Shown: one piece after another, positions 37,037-46,439 of the stretch
How the letters are laid out: the number at the start of each line of letters is the position of its first letter
Position numbering within the stretch: position 1 is the stretch's first letter
Assembly (NCBI GenBank): GCA_903906365.1
Contig: CAIVKC010000043.1
Coordinates: 205,293-269,292, forward strand
Direction of reading: 5' to 3'
DNA from: an uncultured Bacteroidota bacterium
GTDB taxonomy: Bacteria > Bacteroidota > Bacteroidia > Chitinophagales > Chitinophagaceae
DNA: 64,000 nt
Translations under genes and position numbers: made by a program
The notes under the pieces: model-generated
The model's database searches: none
Told to the model about the DNA's origin: nothing
The model's input: the letters and a program-made list of their open reading frames with translations, nothing else

Positions 37037-37939
37037 ATGAACATGGAAAAGAACCTAAAATATATCCTGCTGCTTGGTTTCACCGCATGGTTGGCTGTTT
37101 CAGGCTGCAAGAAGACCGAATATAGTTTCGGTAAAATCAAAACACCCTCGGACCTCTCCATCAGCGTGGCCATCCAGGGGATGGATAATACCCACCCCGC
37201 CGGGGACGGATCCGGCAATGTGACCATCACTGTCAAAGCCAATGATGCCCTGGTCTATAAGATCTATTTCGGCAACGGGGATTCCCTGTTGACCAGTTCG
37301 GGCATAGCCACCTACAAATACACCCTGCTGGATACGAACAACTATACCATCAGTGTGAATGCCATTGGTACGGCAGGGGTGATGAGTACCCTCAGCCAGC
37401 AAATCAGGGTACTTTATCTGTTTCAAATTCCCGATGATATAATCGCAAATTTGACAGGCGGCAGTGCAAAGAAATGGATGATTTACCATGATACAACCGG
37501 GCATTTCGGAGTGGGGCCTACCAATACTTTTTCACCCGATTATTACTCGGCAACACCCAATTCAAGATCTGCCTGCTCCTATGATGATGAAATTACCTTT
37601 ACCAAATCGGGGGCCAACAGTATTACCATGAACGTGGACAATAAGGGCGAATCCTTTTTGACTGGCGCTTCCACCGGTTTTTACGGGGTCTCCGGCGGGG
37701 ACGGCTGTTATGCCATCTCCACGGGAGGGGACAAGATATTGGGATTCGGGGCTGCCTCCAGCGGTTCCAACGCCTCTAACTCCACCGGAATACAGTTCAA
37801 TGTGCCCGGAAATGGCATCGTTGATTTCGGCACGGGCGGAAGTACCTACGAAATACTTTATATTTCACCGACGGTTATCAGTCTGAGAAATATTGGTATT
37901 GAAGGACTGGCCTGGTACCAGATATTAAAAGCTGAATAG
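37037..37939 (+). CDS. PKD-domain lipoprotein, likely glycan-binding (SusF position)
   Basis: A 300-residue lipoprotein (lipobox VSGC, Cys24). An Ig/PKD-like domain spans about 35-125 (VYKIYFGNGDS, then the strand NNYTISVNAIGTAG). The C-terminal region (about 135-300) starts with LTGGSAKKWMIYHDTTGHFGVG, a Trp-containing opening seen in surface proteins of Bacteroidota glycan loci, followed by a beta-rich domain. No catalytic residues can be named. Position and lipobox suggest that it binds the same glycan as the preceding protein. It starts 16 bases after the previous stop. Confidence 0.7.
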   Translation: MNMEKNLKYILLLGFTAWLAVSGCKKTEYSFGKIKTPSDLSISVAIQGMDNTHPAGDGSGNVTITVKANDALVYKIYFGNGDSLLTSSGIATYKYTLLDTNNYTISVNAIGTAGVMSTLSQQIRVLYLFQIPDDIIANLTGGSAKKWMIYHDTTGHFGVGPTNTFSPDYYSATPNSRSACSYDDEITFTKSGANSITMNVDNKGESFLTGASTGFYGVSGGDGCYAISTGGDKILGFGAASSGSNASNSTGIQFNVPGNGIVDFGTGGSTYEILYISPTVISLRNIGIEGLAWYQILKAE

Positions 37940-37952
37940 CAATCCTGTTTAT

Positions 37953-37981
37953 GGCACCGGTGTCCAAACGGCACCGGTGCC
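37953..37981 (+). repeat. Intercistronic hairpin without T-run
   Basis: GGCACCGGTG (37953-37962) and CACCGGTGCC (37972-37981) form a 10-base stem with a nine-base loop between the PKD lipoprotein and the first GH16 gene. There is no T-run, so it may stabilise or process the mRNA rather than terminate it. Confidence 0.6.
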
Positions 37982-38002
37982 TATTACCCATAAATATTGG
38001 AT

Positions 38003-39022
38003 ATGAAACGCCTTCTGTTGACTTTGATTTCCGTGTGTATGCTAGCGGCAGCCTGCAAAAAAAGCAGTACAGGATCCACTCCTGATGCCGGCCCTTCCAA
38101 TTTAAACATTTCGGCCGTCGTCAATCCGGACAGCAGCGGTAACGTCAGTTTTACCGCCACAGCCACCAATGCGGTCAGTTTTGATTTTGATTTCGGGGAC
38201 GGCAATTTTCAGACCGTGCCTTCAGGGGTTGTTACCTATAAGTACCTGACTTCAGGCAATTACACCGTGAACGTAACTGCCAAAAGCGCCGGCGGACAGA
38301 CGATTTCGCAATCCGTTCCGGTAGCGGTGGTGATCAAGACCTCCCTGGTATGGTCGGATGAATTTGATACCCCCGGCAGTCCGGATGCCACCAAATGGGG
38401 CTTTGACACCGGCGCCGGCGGATGGGGCAACAATGAACTGGAGTACTATACCAGCCGGACAGACAATGCCATTGTTTCCAATGGTACCCTAAAGATCATA
38501 GCCAAGGCGGAAAGTTATAATGGTAGTGCCTATACCTCGGCGAGGCTACTGACCAAGGACAAGTACTCTTTCAAATACGGTAAAATCGAAGTGAGGGCCA
38601 AACTGCCTGCGCCGGCTGGCTCCTGGCCGGCCATCTGGATGCTGGGAAATAATTTTGCCACCGCCGGCTGGCCCGCCTGTGGGGAAATTGACATCATGGA
38701 ATCCAGGGGCAACGAACCCGATAAGATATATGGCACTACGCATGATCCCAGTTCCGGAGGGGTCGGCAATGGCGGCACCACGGTTACTGCGGGTTCAACC
38801 ACTGATTTTCACCGCTATGCCGTTGAATGGTCTGCGGCTTCGGTTAAGTTCATGGTAGACGATGTGGTTTATTATACTTTTCCCAATACCGGGAGTTCTC
38901 CTTTCAATCAGAACTTCTTTATTATCCTCAATCTGGCCATCGGAGGCAATTTTGGGGGTAATGTAGACCCGGCCTTCACCAGTGCCGTCATGGAGGTGGA
39001 TTATGTCAGGGTCTACCAATAG
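38003..39022 (+). CDS. GH16 beta-glucanase lipoprotein with PKD domain
   Basis: A 339-residue lipoprotein enzyme (lipobox AAAC, Cys18). A PKD domain spans about 28-112 (FDFDFGDGNFQ) and a GH16 catalytic domain about 115-339. The catalytic motif E-I-D-I-M-E is at E228 (nucleophile), D230 and E233 (acid/base), preceded by WPAIWMLG and followed by YGTTH. This is the GH16_3-like laminarinase form, cleaving internal beta-1,3 or mixed beta-1,3/1,4 glucan bonds at the cell surface. ATG 38003 is used; an in-frame TTG at 37997 would add two residues. Confidence 0.92.
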   Translation: MKRLLLTLISVCMLAAACKKSSTGSTPDAGPSNLNISAVVNPDSSGNVSFTATATNAVSFDFDFGDGNFQTVPSGVVTYKYLTSGNYTVNVTAKSAGGQTISQSVPVAVVIKTSLVWSDEFDTPGSPDATKWGFDTGAGGWGNNELEYYTSRTDNAIVSNGTLKIIAKAESYNGSAYTSARLLTKDKYSFKYGKIEVRAKLPAPAGSWPAIWMLGNNFATAGWPACGEIDIMESRGNEPDKIYGTTHDPSSGGVGNGGTTVTAGSTTDFHRYAVEWSAASVKFMVDDVVYYTFPNTGSSPFNQNFFIILNLAIGGNFGGNVDPAFTSAVMEVDYVRVYQ

Positions 39023-39202
39023 GGGCCAAATAACCATCTGTTGTGAACGGGCCGCTGCTTTTAAGCAGGGACCCCGGGTGAATGGGTGCAATCAGCAGGT
39101 GTCCCACTGATTAGACCGCTTCATTTCCACCGGTATTGCCAAAAGTTGCCTGGTGGTAAAAATCACGGTACGAAATAATTTATTCCATCTCAATAAAATG
39201 GT

Positions 39203-40021
39203 ATGATGATTCAAAGAACTTATATAAAACCGGTATGTATGCTGGTGATGCTTGTCCTGATGCAATATGCAGGAGATGCGCAGGGATTGTTTAAAAAGCT
39301 GGTCTGGTCCGATGAATTCAGCAAACCGGGCCTGCCTGACAGCACAAAATGGGGCTATGACAGGGGCAACGGTTGCCCTGATAACTGCGGATGGGGCAAT
39401 AACGAACTGGAAGTATATACGGAGAAAAGACCTGAAAATGCCCGGGTGGAAGACGGGAAACTGATTCTCGAAGTCAGGAAGGAATCCTTTCAGGGGGCCC
39501 ATTATACCTCAGCCAGGATGGTATCCAAAAATAAGGGTACCTGGAAATACGGCCGTTTTGAAATCAGGGCCAAACTTCCGGCAGGAAGGGGTTTATGGCC
39601 TGCGGTCTGGATGTTGCCCACCAATTGGCACTATGGCGGCTGGCCAAAGAGCGGCGAAATTGATATCATGGAAAATGTAGGCTACTGGCCTGATTCCGTG
39701 CTGGGTACCATTCACACCGGTGCCTATAACGGTATGCTGGGCACCCAGAAAACCAACGGACTTCATTTTACCGATCTTTCCAAAGCCTTTCATGTGTATG
39801 CCATCGAATGGAATACGGACACCATTTCATTTTTTGTGGATGATGTCAAATACCAGGTATTTGGTAACCAGCACAAAGGCGCTGAGACCTGGCCCTTTGA
39901 CCAGGAATTCCACCTCCTGCTTAATATTGCGGTGGGCGGAAACTGGGGGGGCAAATTCGGTGTGGATGATGAGATCTTTCCCCAGCACATGGAAATCGAT
40001 TATGTCCGTGTATACCAGTAG
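39203..40021 (+). CDS. GH16 beta-glucanase, secreted
   Basis: A 272-residue enzyme with a signal peptide (about 1-27, GDAQG) and a single GH16 domain. The motif E-I-D-I-M-E is at E152, D154 and E157, followed by VLGTIHTGAYNG; it ends in the family's closing MEIDYVRVYQ. An extra DRGNGCPDNCGWGNNELE segment with two cysteines distinguishes it from the first GH16, so the two enzymes probably differ in substrate cleft. There is no lipobox, suggesting a periplasmic or released enzyme that completes degradation. It is the last gene of the operon and is followed by a perfect palindrome. Confidence 0.92.
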   Translation: MMIQRTYIKPVCMLVMLVLMQYAGDAQGLFKKLVWSDEFSKPGLPDSTKWGYDRGNGCPDNCGWGNNELEVYTEKRPENARVEDGKLILEVRKESFQGAHYTSARMVSKNKGTWKYGRFEIRAKLPAGRGLWPAVWMLPTNWHYGGWPKSGEIDIMENVGYWPDSVLGTIHTGAYNGMLGTQKTNGLHFTDLSKAFHVYAIEWNTDTISFFVDDVKYQVFGNQHKGAETWPFDQEFHLLLNIAVGGNWGGKFGVDDEIFPQHMEIDYVRVYQ

Positions 40022-40088
40022 GGTCAGCCTCCAGACCAACAAATAACAGAAACCTTTGCCTTATTTTATACCATAAAGGCCTGGGAAA

Positions 40089-40130
40089 TAAAAGCAGTAA
40101 ACCCTCCGATCGGAGGGTTTACTGCTTTTA
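40089..40130. terminator. 42-base perfect palindrome, probable bidirectional terminator
   Basis: TAAAAGCAGTAAACCCTCCGA and its exact complement meet at 40109/40110. The stem is flanked by A4 on one side and T4 on the other, so it can end transcription from the GH16 operon (plus) and from the PII-like/RND operon (minus, ending at 40354). The T-run is short, so termination strength is uncertain. Confidence 0.75.
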
Positions 40131-40353
40131 GGGGATTATCTATTTTAATACTATTGATGGCCTTCAATTGTTTTTTTCGATCATCCTTATCTCTCATAGG
40201 TCAAAATGGGCGCCAGTTCTTTTTTGCTTTGATAATCAAAGGTTTAATCATTTGCATGGTATGAATGATTTCCAAAAACAGGAATATCTTTCCCAGGATA
40301 TGGGGCTCCGGTGGGTTAGGAGCTTGCCCTCTCTGGGGGGCGGCAGCGGCCGC

Positions 40354-40665
40354 TTAGTCCATACTGGTTGACTCTACCGGCAGTACAAATCCCCGAATGG
40401 GGAATGGGTTATTTTTGGCTGCCTGGCGGCTTCGGATCATCCCAATGGCCCGGGCCGCTTTTTCATCGGAGGTGAAACTGAAAAAGTACCATGACCTTGT
40501 GCCTTCCGGACCACTTCCAAACCATTCATCCGGAAGGTAGTCTTCGGTCCCGGTCTTATATCCGGTGGTTTCCGATACACTGAATATGGGTATCTCTGCC
40601 TGTTCAAAGATCCGGGTAACCTGTTCCATATCCTCCCGGATGCTGGTTACAACAATCATTTTCAT
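40354..40665 (-). CDS. Small PII-like protein of the RND operon
   Basis: A 103-residue protein with an apparent ferredoxin-like beta-alpha-beta pattern: strand MIVVTSI, helix REDMEQVTRIFEQA, strand IFSVSETTGYK, then RSWYFFSFTS, helix DEKAARAIGMIRS, and IRGFVLPVES. This resembles PII-like proteins (DUF3240/CutA-like) often encoded at the end of RND efflux operons. It begins six bases after the RND pump gene. A sensing or modulating role for the pump is inference. No known PII nucleotide-binding signature is obvious. Confidence 0.55.
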   Translation of the reverse strand: MKMIVVTSIREDMEQVTRIFEQAEIPIFSVSETTGYKTGTEDYLPDEWFGSGPEGTRSWYFFSFTSDEKAARAIGMIRSRQAAKNNPFPIRGFVLPVESTSMD

Positions 40666-40671
40666 GCTATT

Positions 40672-43600
40672 TTATTTTTTGGTTGCATATTTTTTCCTGA
40701 GCAGCCGGTAATATATCAATGGTACCACCAGCAGGGTCAGGAAGGTGGAAGTGATCGTACCCCCCATCAGGGAAATGGCAAGCCCCTGGAAAATGGGGTC
40801 AAACAATATGATGACTGCCCCGAGCACCACCGCGCCTGCCGTGAGCAGAATGGGAGTGGTTCTCACTGCACCCGCCTCGATCACCGCCTGGCTGAGGGAT
40901 ACCCCATCTTTGAGTCTGATGTCTATAAAATCGATCAGCAGCACCGAATTGCGAACCATTACCCCTGCCAGGGCAATAAATCCAATCATGGAAGTCGCCG
41001 TGAAATAGGCGCCCATCATCCAGTGACCCAGGATAATACCAATGAGAGATAGGGGGATGGCAGCCAGCATCACCAGTGGTGTGATAAAATGCTGGAACCA
41101 GCCTACGATAAGCATATAAATGATGATGATGGCTACGGCAAAGGCTATGCCCAGATCACGGAAAACCTCAAAAGTGATCTGCCATTCTCCATCCCACTTG
41201 ACCGTATAATCATCTTCATTTTCCGGCTGGTGGGTATATTCTTCCTTTAGGTGATAGCCGGCTGGAAGGTTTATTTTTTTCAGGCTGTCTGACAGAGCCG
41301 ATATGGCGTAATATGGACTTTCCAGCATGCCGGCCATATCAGCGGTGACATAAACCACCCTTTTTTGGTTCTTGCGGTAGATGCTTTTCTCCTTTACGGT
41401 TTTCGTTATGGTAACGAGGTCCCCCACCGACAGGGAATTACCCTGCCCTCCCATCACTTTGAGATTCTTTAGTTCCTCCAAACTGGATTTATCCCCGTCG
41501 GTGAGCTGCAGATTGATGGGAACCGGGCTGTAAGCCGAGGGATCATGCAATAAACCCACCGTCTGTCCGGAGAGGGCGGCATTCAAATCAGCTGCCACCA
41601 GCCCGGGTGATATTCCATTACGCATGGCCTTATCGCGGTTAACCTCAAAATGATACTGCCACTGGTCATCTTCCATATAGGAATCAATGTCGACCACGTC
41701 CGGGGTGGCCCCCAAGAGTTGTTTCATTTGCCGGCCAATCTGCATCTGCCTGTCATAATCGGGGCCATAGATTTCCGCTACCAGGGTAGAGAGTACAGGC
41801 GGGCCGGGAGGTATTTCCACCAGTTTGGCATTGGCATGGTATTTTCGGGCTATCGACTGAACGGCCGAACGCATGGATTTTACTATCTGATGACTTTGAA
41901 TCGTTCGGTCTTTCTTATCTATCAGATTGACCTGAACATCTGCCACATTATTTCCCAGGCGGATATCATAGTGCCTGACCAGTCCGTTAAAACTGATGGG
42001 GGCCGAAGTGCCCGCATAAACCTGGTAACTTTTTACCATAGGTTCCGTTGCTACGTAGCTGGCTATTTCCATGGCCACAGCCTGGGTTTTCTCCAGGGTA
42101 GTTCCTTCCGGCATATCTACAATGACCTGAAATTCATTCTTGTTGTCAAAAGGAAGCATCTTAACTGCCACCGACCGTGTATAAAACAGCGCAAGGGAAC
42201 CCAGCAGCACGACCAGGGTGCCTATGACAAATGCCCATCTCTTCCACCTGGTCTCCATCAACGGAAGGATTAAGGAACGGTACATCCGGTAAATCCCTGA
42301 TTGTTCCAGGGTCGGGGCGGCTTTTTGTTTGGCTTCATTTTCATGTCCGCGCAGGAATATATATCCCAGGTAGGGGGTAAGGGTCAGGGCCACCAGCAGC
42401 GAAAGCATCATGGCAATGGACGCGCCGATGGGCATTGGACCCATATAGGGCCCCATCAGTCCCGAAACAAAGGCCATGGGCAGAACTGCCGCGATGACCG
42501 TGAAGGTCGCCAGAATGGTTGGGTTACCCACTTCATTGATGGCATAGATGGCCGCCTGTGTGACAGGCAGGCGTTTCATTTTGAAATGCCGGTGCATATT
42601 TTCTGCAATGATGATGGAATCATCCACTACGATACCCGTAATGAACACCAGGGCAAACAAGGTGATACGGTTTAGGGTATAATGCATGAAATAATAAGCA
42701 AACAGGGTAAGGGCAAAGGTGACCGGGACTGAGAGGAAGACCACCAGTCCGCCGCGCCACCCCATTGCCAGCATCACAAAGAGGGTCACCGCCACGATGG
42801 ATATGAAAAGGTGCAACAGCAGTTCAGAGACTTTGTCAGAAGCTGTTTCCCCGTAATTCCTGGTTACACTCATTTGTACATCGGAGGGCAAGAGATCTTT
42901 TTTGTGATGTTCGGCCGCAGAGAGGATTTTCTCAGAGAGCTTCATGGCATCCGCTCCCTTCTTCTTAGCCACAGCCAGGGTAACCGCAGGGTAGGAGGAC
43001 CTGTACCGGCCCTTCCAAGCGGTATCTGCCTTGCCATAACCAAAGCTCACATACTGGCTCGGGGTTTGCGGACCCTCGCTGATCCGGGCCACCTGGCCCA
43101 GGTAGACCGGCTGGCCCCCATTGGTTCCCACAATCAGCCGGGAAACATCATCGGCCGTTGACAGGAAACTCCCGGTTTCCACGGCATAGGCTGTATCATG
43201 GCTGAGCAGGGGGGAACCGCTCATCTGTACATTTCCCATGCGAATGTATTCACCCACGGTATTAAAATCGAGGTGGTTCTGGGCCATTTTGTCTTTATCC
43301 AGAATTACTTTTATCTCCCGTCTCCTTCCCCCAATGACGGTTACGTCGGCTACATCAGCGATTTTTTTAATTTCGTTGGACAGGGCATCTCCCAATTGTT
43401 TGAGTTCGTAATCGCTGTGGTTTTCACTCCACAGGGTCAGCCCTAAAACAGGTACATCATCAATGGCCCTTGTTTTGATCAGTGGCATGGATACCCCCTG
43501 GGGCATCTTGTCCATATTCTTTAAGAGTTCATCATAGAGCTTCACCATGGACCTTTCCACATCCTCCCCCACATAGAATTGCACCACCAGCATCGCCTGT

Positions 43601-43875
43601 CCCTGCATGGAAGTGGAATAGACGTATTCCACCCCCTTTACATTGGATACGATTTTTTCCAGCGGGGCGGCCAGCCTGCTTTCAACCTCCCGGGGTTCTG
43701 CTCCCGGGAAGGAAACCATAATATCTGCTATGGGCACATCAATCTGGGGTTCTTCCTCCCGGGGTATAAGCAGGGTGGAATAGCTGCCCATCAACAGGAA
43801 GGCTGCCATCAGCAGGATGGTCAGCTTGGAATGGAGGAATGCCTTGGCTATATTACCTGAGAAACCTTCTTTCAT
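40672..43875 (-). CDS. RND-family efflux pump
   Basis: A 1067-residue inner-membrane RND transporter driven by the proton gradient. It has 12 helices and two large periplasmic loops in the usual tandem arrangement. Helix 4 carries the proton-relay pair in GIVVDDSIIIAENMHRH, and the GxxxGxMPIGASIAMM region follows. Substrates cannot be assigned: the helix-4 form is neither clearly CusA-like nor AcrB-like. It is third in a minus-strand operon with TolC and adaptor upstream and a PII-like gene downstream. Confidence 0.92.
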   Translation of the reverse strand: MKEGFSGNIAKAFLHSKLTILLMAAFLLMGSYSTLLIPREEEPQIDVPIADIMVSFPGAEPREVESRLAAPLEKIVSNVKGVEYVYSTSMQGQAMLVVQFYVGEDVERSMVKLYDELLKNMDKMPQGVSMPLIKTRAIDDVPVLGLTLWSENHSDYELKQLGDALSNEIKKIADVADVTVIGGRRREIKVILDKDKMAQNHLDFNTVGEYIRMGNVQMSGSPLLSHDTAYAVETGSFLSTADDVSRLIVGTNGGQPVYLGQVARISEGPQTPSQYVSFGYGKADTAWKGRYRSSYPAVTLAVAKKKGADAMKLSEKILSAAEHHKKDLLPSDVQMSVTRNYGETASDKVSELLLHLFISIVAVTLFVMLAMGWRGGLVVFLSVPVTFALTLFAYYFMHYTLNRITLFALVFITGIVVDDSIIIAENMHRHFKMKRLPVTQAAIYAINEVGNPTILATFTVIAAVLPMAFVSGLMGPYMGPMPIGASIAMMLSLLVALTLTPYLGYIFLRGHENEAKQKAAPTLEQSGIYRMYRSLILPLMETRWKRWAFVIGTLVVLLGSLALFYTRSVAVKMLPFDNKNEFQVIVDMPEGTTLEKTQAVAMEIASYVATEPMVKSYQVYAGTSAPISFNGLVRHYDIRLGNNVADVQVNLIDKKDRTIQSHQIVKSMRSAVQSIARKYHANAKLVEIPPGPPVLSTLVAEIYGPDYDRQMQIGRQMKQLLGATPDVVDIDSYMEDDQWQYHFEVNRDKAMRNGISPGLVAADLNAALSGQTVGLLHDPSAYSPVPINLQLTDGDKSSLEELKNLKVMGGQGNSLSVGDLVTITKTVKEKSIYRKNQKRVVYVTADMAGMLESPYYAISALSDSLKKINLPAGYHLKEEYTHQPENEDDYTVKWDGEWQITFEVFRDLGIAFAVAIIIIYMLIVGWFQHFITPLVMLAAIPLSLIGIILGHWMMGAYFTATSMIGFIALAGVMVRNSVLLIDFIDIRLKDGVSLSQAVIEAGAVRTTPILLTAGAVVLGAVIILFDPIFQGLAISLMGGTITSTFLTLLVVPLIYYRLLRKKYATKK

Positions 43876-43925
43876 ATACTTCTTTTCTAATTTGTTATTT
43901 ATCCGTTGGCTGCCGCCCGGCCTGT

Positions 43926-45026
43926 TTAGGATGGATTCCTGACCTGCACCGGTGCGCCATTATACAATTTGCCCTGCGCTTCCAAAATATACTGTTCACC
44001 ACTGGAAAGTCCCGAAATGACTTCAGCCTGGTTGCCGTGGACCTTCCCCAGCCGGATCCATCTGAGCAGGGCCCTGTTGCCGTTGCCAACCGTAAATAGC
44101 CCTGTCAGACCATCCCGGTAAATCAAAGCAGACAGGGGCACCAGGACCATCCCTTCAGCCACGGAGGCTGCCGGTGTCTTCAGCGGAATCTGCACGCTGG
44201 CAAACATGCCTGGGTAAAGTTCTTTTTGTTCCAGTGCGGGGAGGCTGATTTTTACGATATACTGCCCTCCGGTAAACTGGGAAGAGGGATTGATCTGAAG
44301 GATCCTTCCCTGCATCGGCCGGCCGGTTGATTTGATTAGGATGTCTGCCTCCTGCCCGGTCCTGATAAGGCTGATATCTGACTCAGCCACTGCCGCGGAA
44401 ACCTCCAGGATGCCATTTTCCTCCAGCGTCAGCAATGGCATGCCCGGGCTGGCCATACTGCCTTCTTCAGCCAGCTTCTGAGAAATGACTCCCGGGAAGG
44501 GGGCCCTGATACTGCAATAGGCCAGAGAGGCGTCTACTTCGTTTCGCATTTGCTGGGCAGCATCCAGCCTTGCTTTGGCTGCCTTGTTTTGTTGCAGGGC
44601 ATCCTCAAGTTCCTTCTGGGTGGCACTCTGCTGCTGGTAGAGATTACTGAACCGGGTGAAATTCTTTTGGGTACTTTCAGCCGCCGCTTCAGCTTCCCGG
44701 ATCATGGCACTGGCCTGTTCCCTTCTGGCCCGGAGGTCTTCATCGCTGATGCTGGCAAGCAGCTGGCCCTTTTTGACCATGTCTCCCGCTTTGACATAAA
44801 TGCGGGTAATGCGACCCATGATGCGGGTACTGATGCCGGCAATATGAACAGACTCCACATTTCCACTGGCTGGGACTGCCCGGATATTCCCGGTGGAGAC
44901 CGCTGAAATTGTCACGGCCACGGGCTGTTCTGCCGTTGCGGAGACTTGTTGGCGTTCACCCTGGCAGGCCCCAAGGGCAAAGAGGTAAACAGGAACTAGC
45001 CGAAGGAAGAATGTTGTTGTTGACAT
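43926..45026 (-). CDS. RND periplasmic adaptor lipoprotein
   Basis: A 366-residue membrane-fusion protein with a lipobox (LGAC, Cys21), lipoyl half-domains (ISTRIMGRITRIYVKAGDMV and IRAPFPGVISQKLAEEGSMA) around a short helical hairpin (about 100-160), then barrel and membrane-proximal domains. It joins the RND pump to the TolC protein encoded 26 bases upstream. The hairpin is shorter than in MacA, as is usual for RND adaptors. Confidence 0.9.
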   Translation of the reverse strand: MSTTTFFLRLVPVYLFALGACQGERQQVSATAEQPVAVTISAVSTGNIRAVPASGNVESVHIAGISTRIMGRITRIYVKAGDMVKKGQLLASISDEDLRARREQASAMIREAEAAAESTQKNFTRFSNLYQQQSATQKELEDALQQNKAAKARLDAAQQMRNEVDASLAYCSIRAPFPGVISQKLAEEGSMASPGMPLLTLEENGILEVSAAVAESDISLIRTGQEADILIKSTGRPMQGRILQINPSSQFTGGQYIVKISLPALEQKELYPGMFASVQIPLKTPAASVAEGMVLVPLSALIYRDGLTGLFTVGNGNRALLRWIRLGKVHGNQAEVISGLSSGEQYILEAQGKLYNGAPVQVRNPS

Positions 45027-45052
45027 ATAAGTGTAATTAGAAAATTTGCGGG

Positions 45053-46375
45053 CTAAAATTTGGTCGTCGTGAGTAATTGCAGGTAGGCGCCGGATAAGTT
45101 CAGGCTGAATACAGCTTCAGCATAACCAAGTTTCTGCCGGGCAAGCTGGGTCTGGGCAGCCAGGATCTCGGTCGTTTTGACCAGACCGGAGGCATAGCGG
45201 TTCTCCAAAACCCTGAGGGCTTCCGCCGCCTGCTCCACGGCCAGCTGCTGCCTGGAGATGGCAAAGGATGCGTCATTGATTTGTCTTAGGGTACTGGAAA
45301 TCTCCGCGCGCAATTCCTTTTTGCGGCTGTCGAGTGCTGACACCAATTTTTGTTTTTCGAACTGATGCTCTGTAATGCTGTTTCGGATCAGGTTGCCGTT
45401 GAAAATATTCAATGAAAACTGGACTCCTGCGAAATAAGCCCTGGCGCCAAATCCCAGCATCCTGTCATCATTCAACTGCCAGGATGCAAAGGCATTCAGC
45501 CTTGGCAGGTATTGCATATGAAAGGACTTAATTTTCAGATCGTAGGCTTGTATGCCTAATTCCAGTGCTTTGAGGTCCGCACGGTTGTTCTCCGTATGCG
45601 GGCCCACTGAGGTATCTGCCGCAACATCGCCGGAGGAATCCGTAACGTATACCACACCCGTCTCCCGGCCCATCAGCAGACCAAGCCGGTCGGATATATC
45701 CCGGATCCGGGACCCGGTTTCCATTAACTGACCTTCGATATCTTTCAGCTGGACTCCGGCGTTGAGCAAATCTGATTTCTGTACCAGCCCCTGGTTATAG
45801 TAATGCCCGGTTAATTGCAGCACAGCGGCCGCTGTCGAGTCTGCTTCCGCCAGTACCTGTTGCCGGTCATATTCCAGCCTGAGCTGCAGATAAGCCTTTC
45901 GGGTCTCAAAACAGAGGTACTCCCTGGTTCTTCCGCTTACCAGCTGGGAGATCTCGGCCTGCTTGGCCGCGCTTTTCCGCAGGTACCATAAATCCATATT
46001 AACCAGTGGCTGCTGCAGTTCAAAGCGGGTTGAAAAATCGGAAGTGGATCCCGGATGATTGAGCAGGGAGGGATCAAAATCCCTGGCTTCAATGCCCTGC
46101 TGCTGCAATCTGAAGCCAAATGCATTGAGGGGATTGTTGGTCGTGGAGGCAGTGTAGGAAAGCCCCAGCCGGGGCAGGAAGAATGCCTGGGTCTGTTTGT
46201 ATTTTGAACTGGCTATCTGTTCATCGAGTCTGGAAAGCCTGATGGCGGGATTTCCAGTAAGCGCCGCCTGGACAGCCTCCTGCATGGAAATGTGACCTGC
46301 CGGCGCTTGGGCCTTCAATAACTGCAGGGAACAAACAGTCCATACCAACAACAGGAACCGGGTTGCTTTCATCAT
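45053..46375 (-). CDS. TolC-family outer membrane efflux protein (RND operon)
   Basis: A 440-residue outer membrane factor with a signal peptide (about 1-22, LLKAQAP) and two TolC-type repeats, including YLPRLNAFASWQLNDD and the closing GLVKTTEILAAQTQLARQKLGYAEAVFSLNLSGAYLQLL region. The start is placed at ATG 46375 (or 46372); a frame from 46429 adds 18 polar residues before the signal peptide and would begin upstream of a plausible -7 promoter element. Confidence 0.88.
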   Translation of the reverse strand: MMKATRFLLLVWTVCSLQLLKAQAPAGHISMQEAVQAALTGNPAIRLSRLDEQIASSKYKQTQAFFLPRLGLSYTASTTNNPLNAFGFRLQQQGIEARDFDPSLLNHPGSTSDFSTRFELQQPLVNMDLWYLRKSAAKQAEISQLVSGRTREYLCFETRKAYLQLRLEYDRQQVLAEADSTAAAVLQLTGHYYNQGLVQKSDLLNAGVQLKDIEGQLMETGSRIRDISDRLGLLMGRETGVVYVTDSSGDVAADTSVGPHTENNRADLKALELGIQAYDLKIKSFHMQYLPRLNAFASWQLNDDRMLGFGARAYFAGVQFSLNIFNGNLIRNSITEHQFEKQKLVSALDSRKKELRAEISSTLRQINDASFAISRQQLAVEQAAEALRVLENRYASGLVKTTEILAAQTQLARQKLGYAEAVFSLNLSGAYLQLLTTTKF

Positions 46376-46392
46376 AGTGGGAAATTGATGAG

Positions 46393-46400
46393 CAAATGTA
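46393..46400 (-). promoter_or_regulatory. Candidate -7 element for the RND operon
   Basis: On the minus strand this reads TACATTTG, a perfect TAnnTTTG, 18 bases before the TolC ATG at 46375. A TTGG-containing segment (complement of 46417-46420) lies about 16 bases upstream, shorter than the usual 19-21. If used, the leader is very short. Confidence 0.35.
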
Positions 46401-46439
46401 TTTTTAGCGACCAATCCCAACCGTGACATATATCACTGG

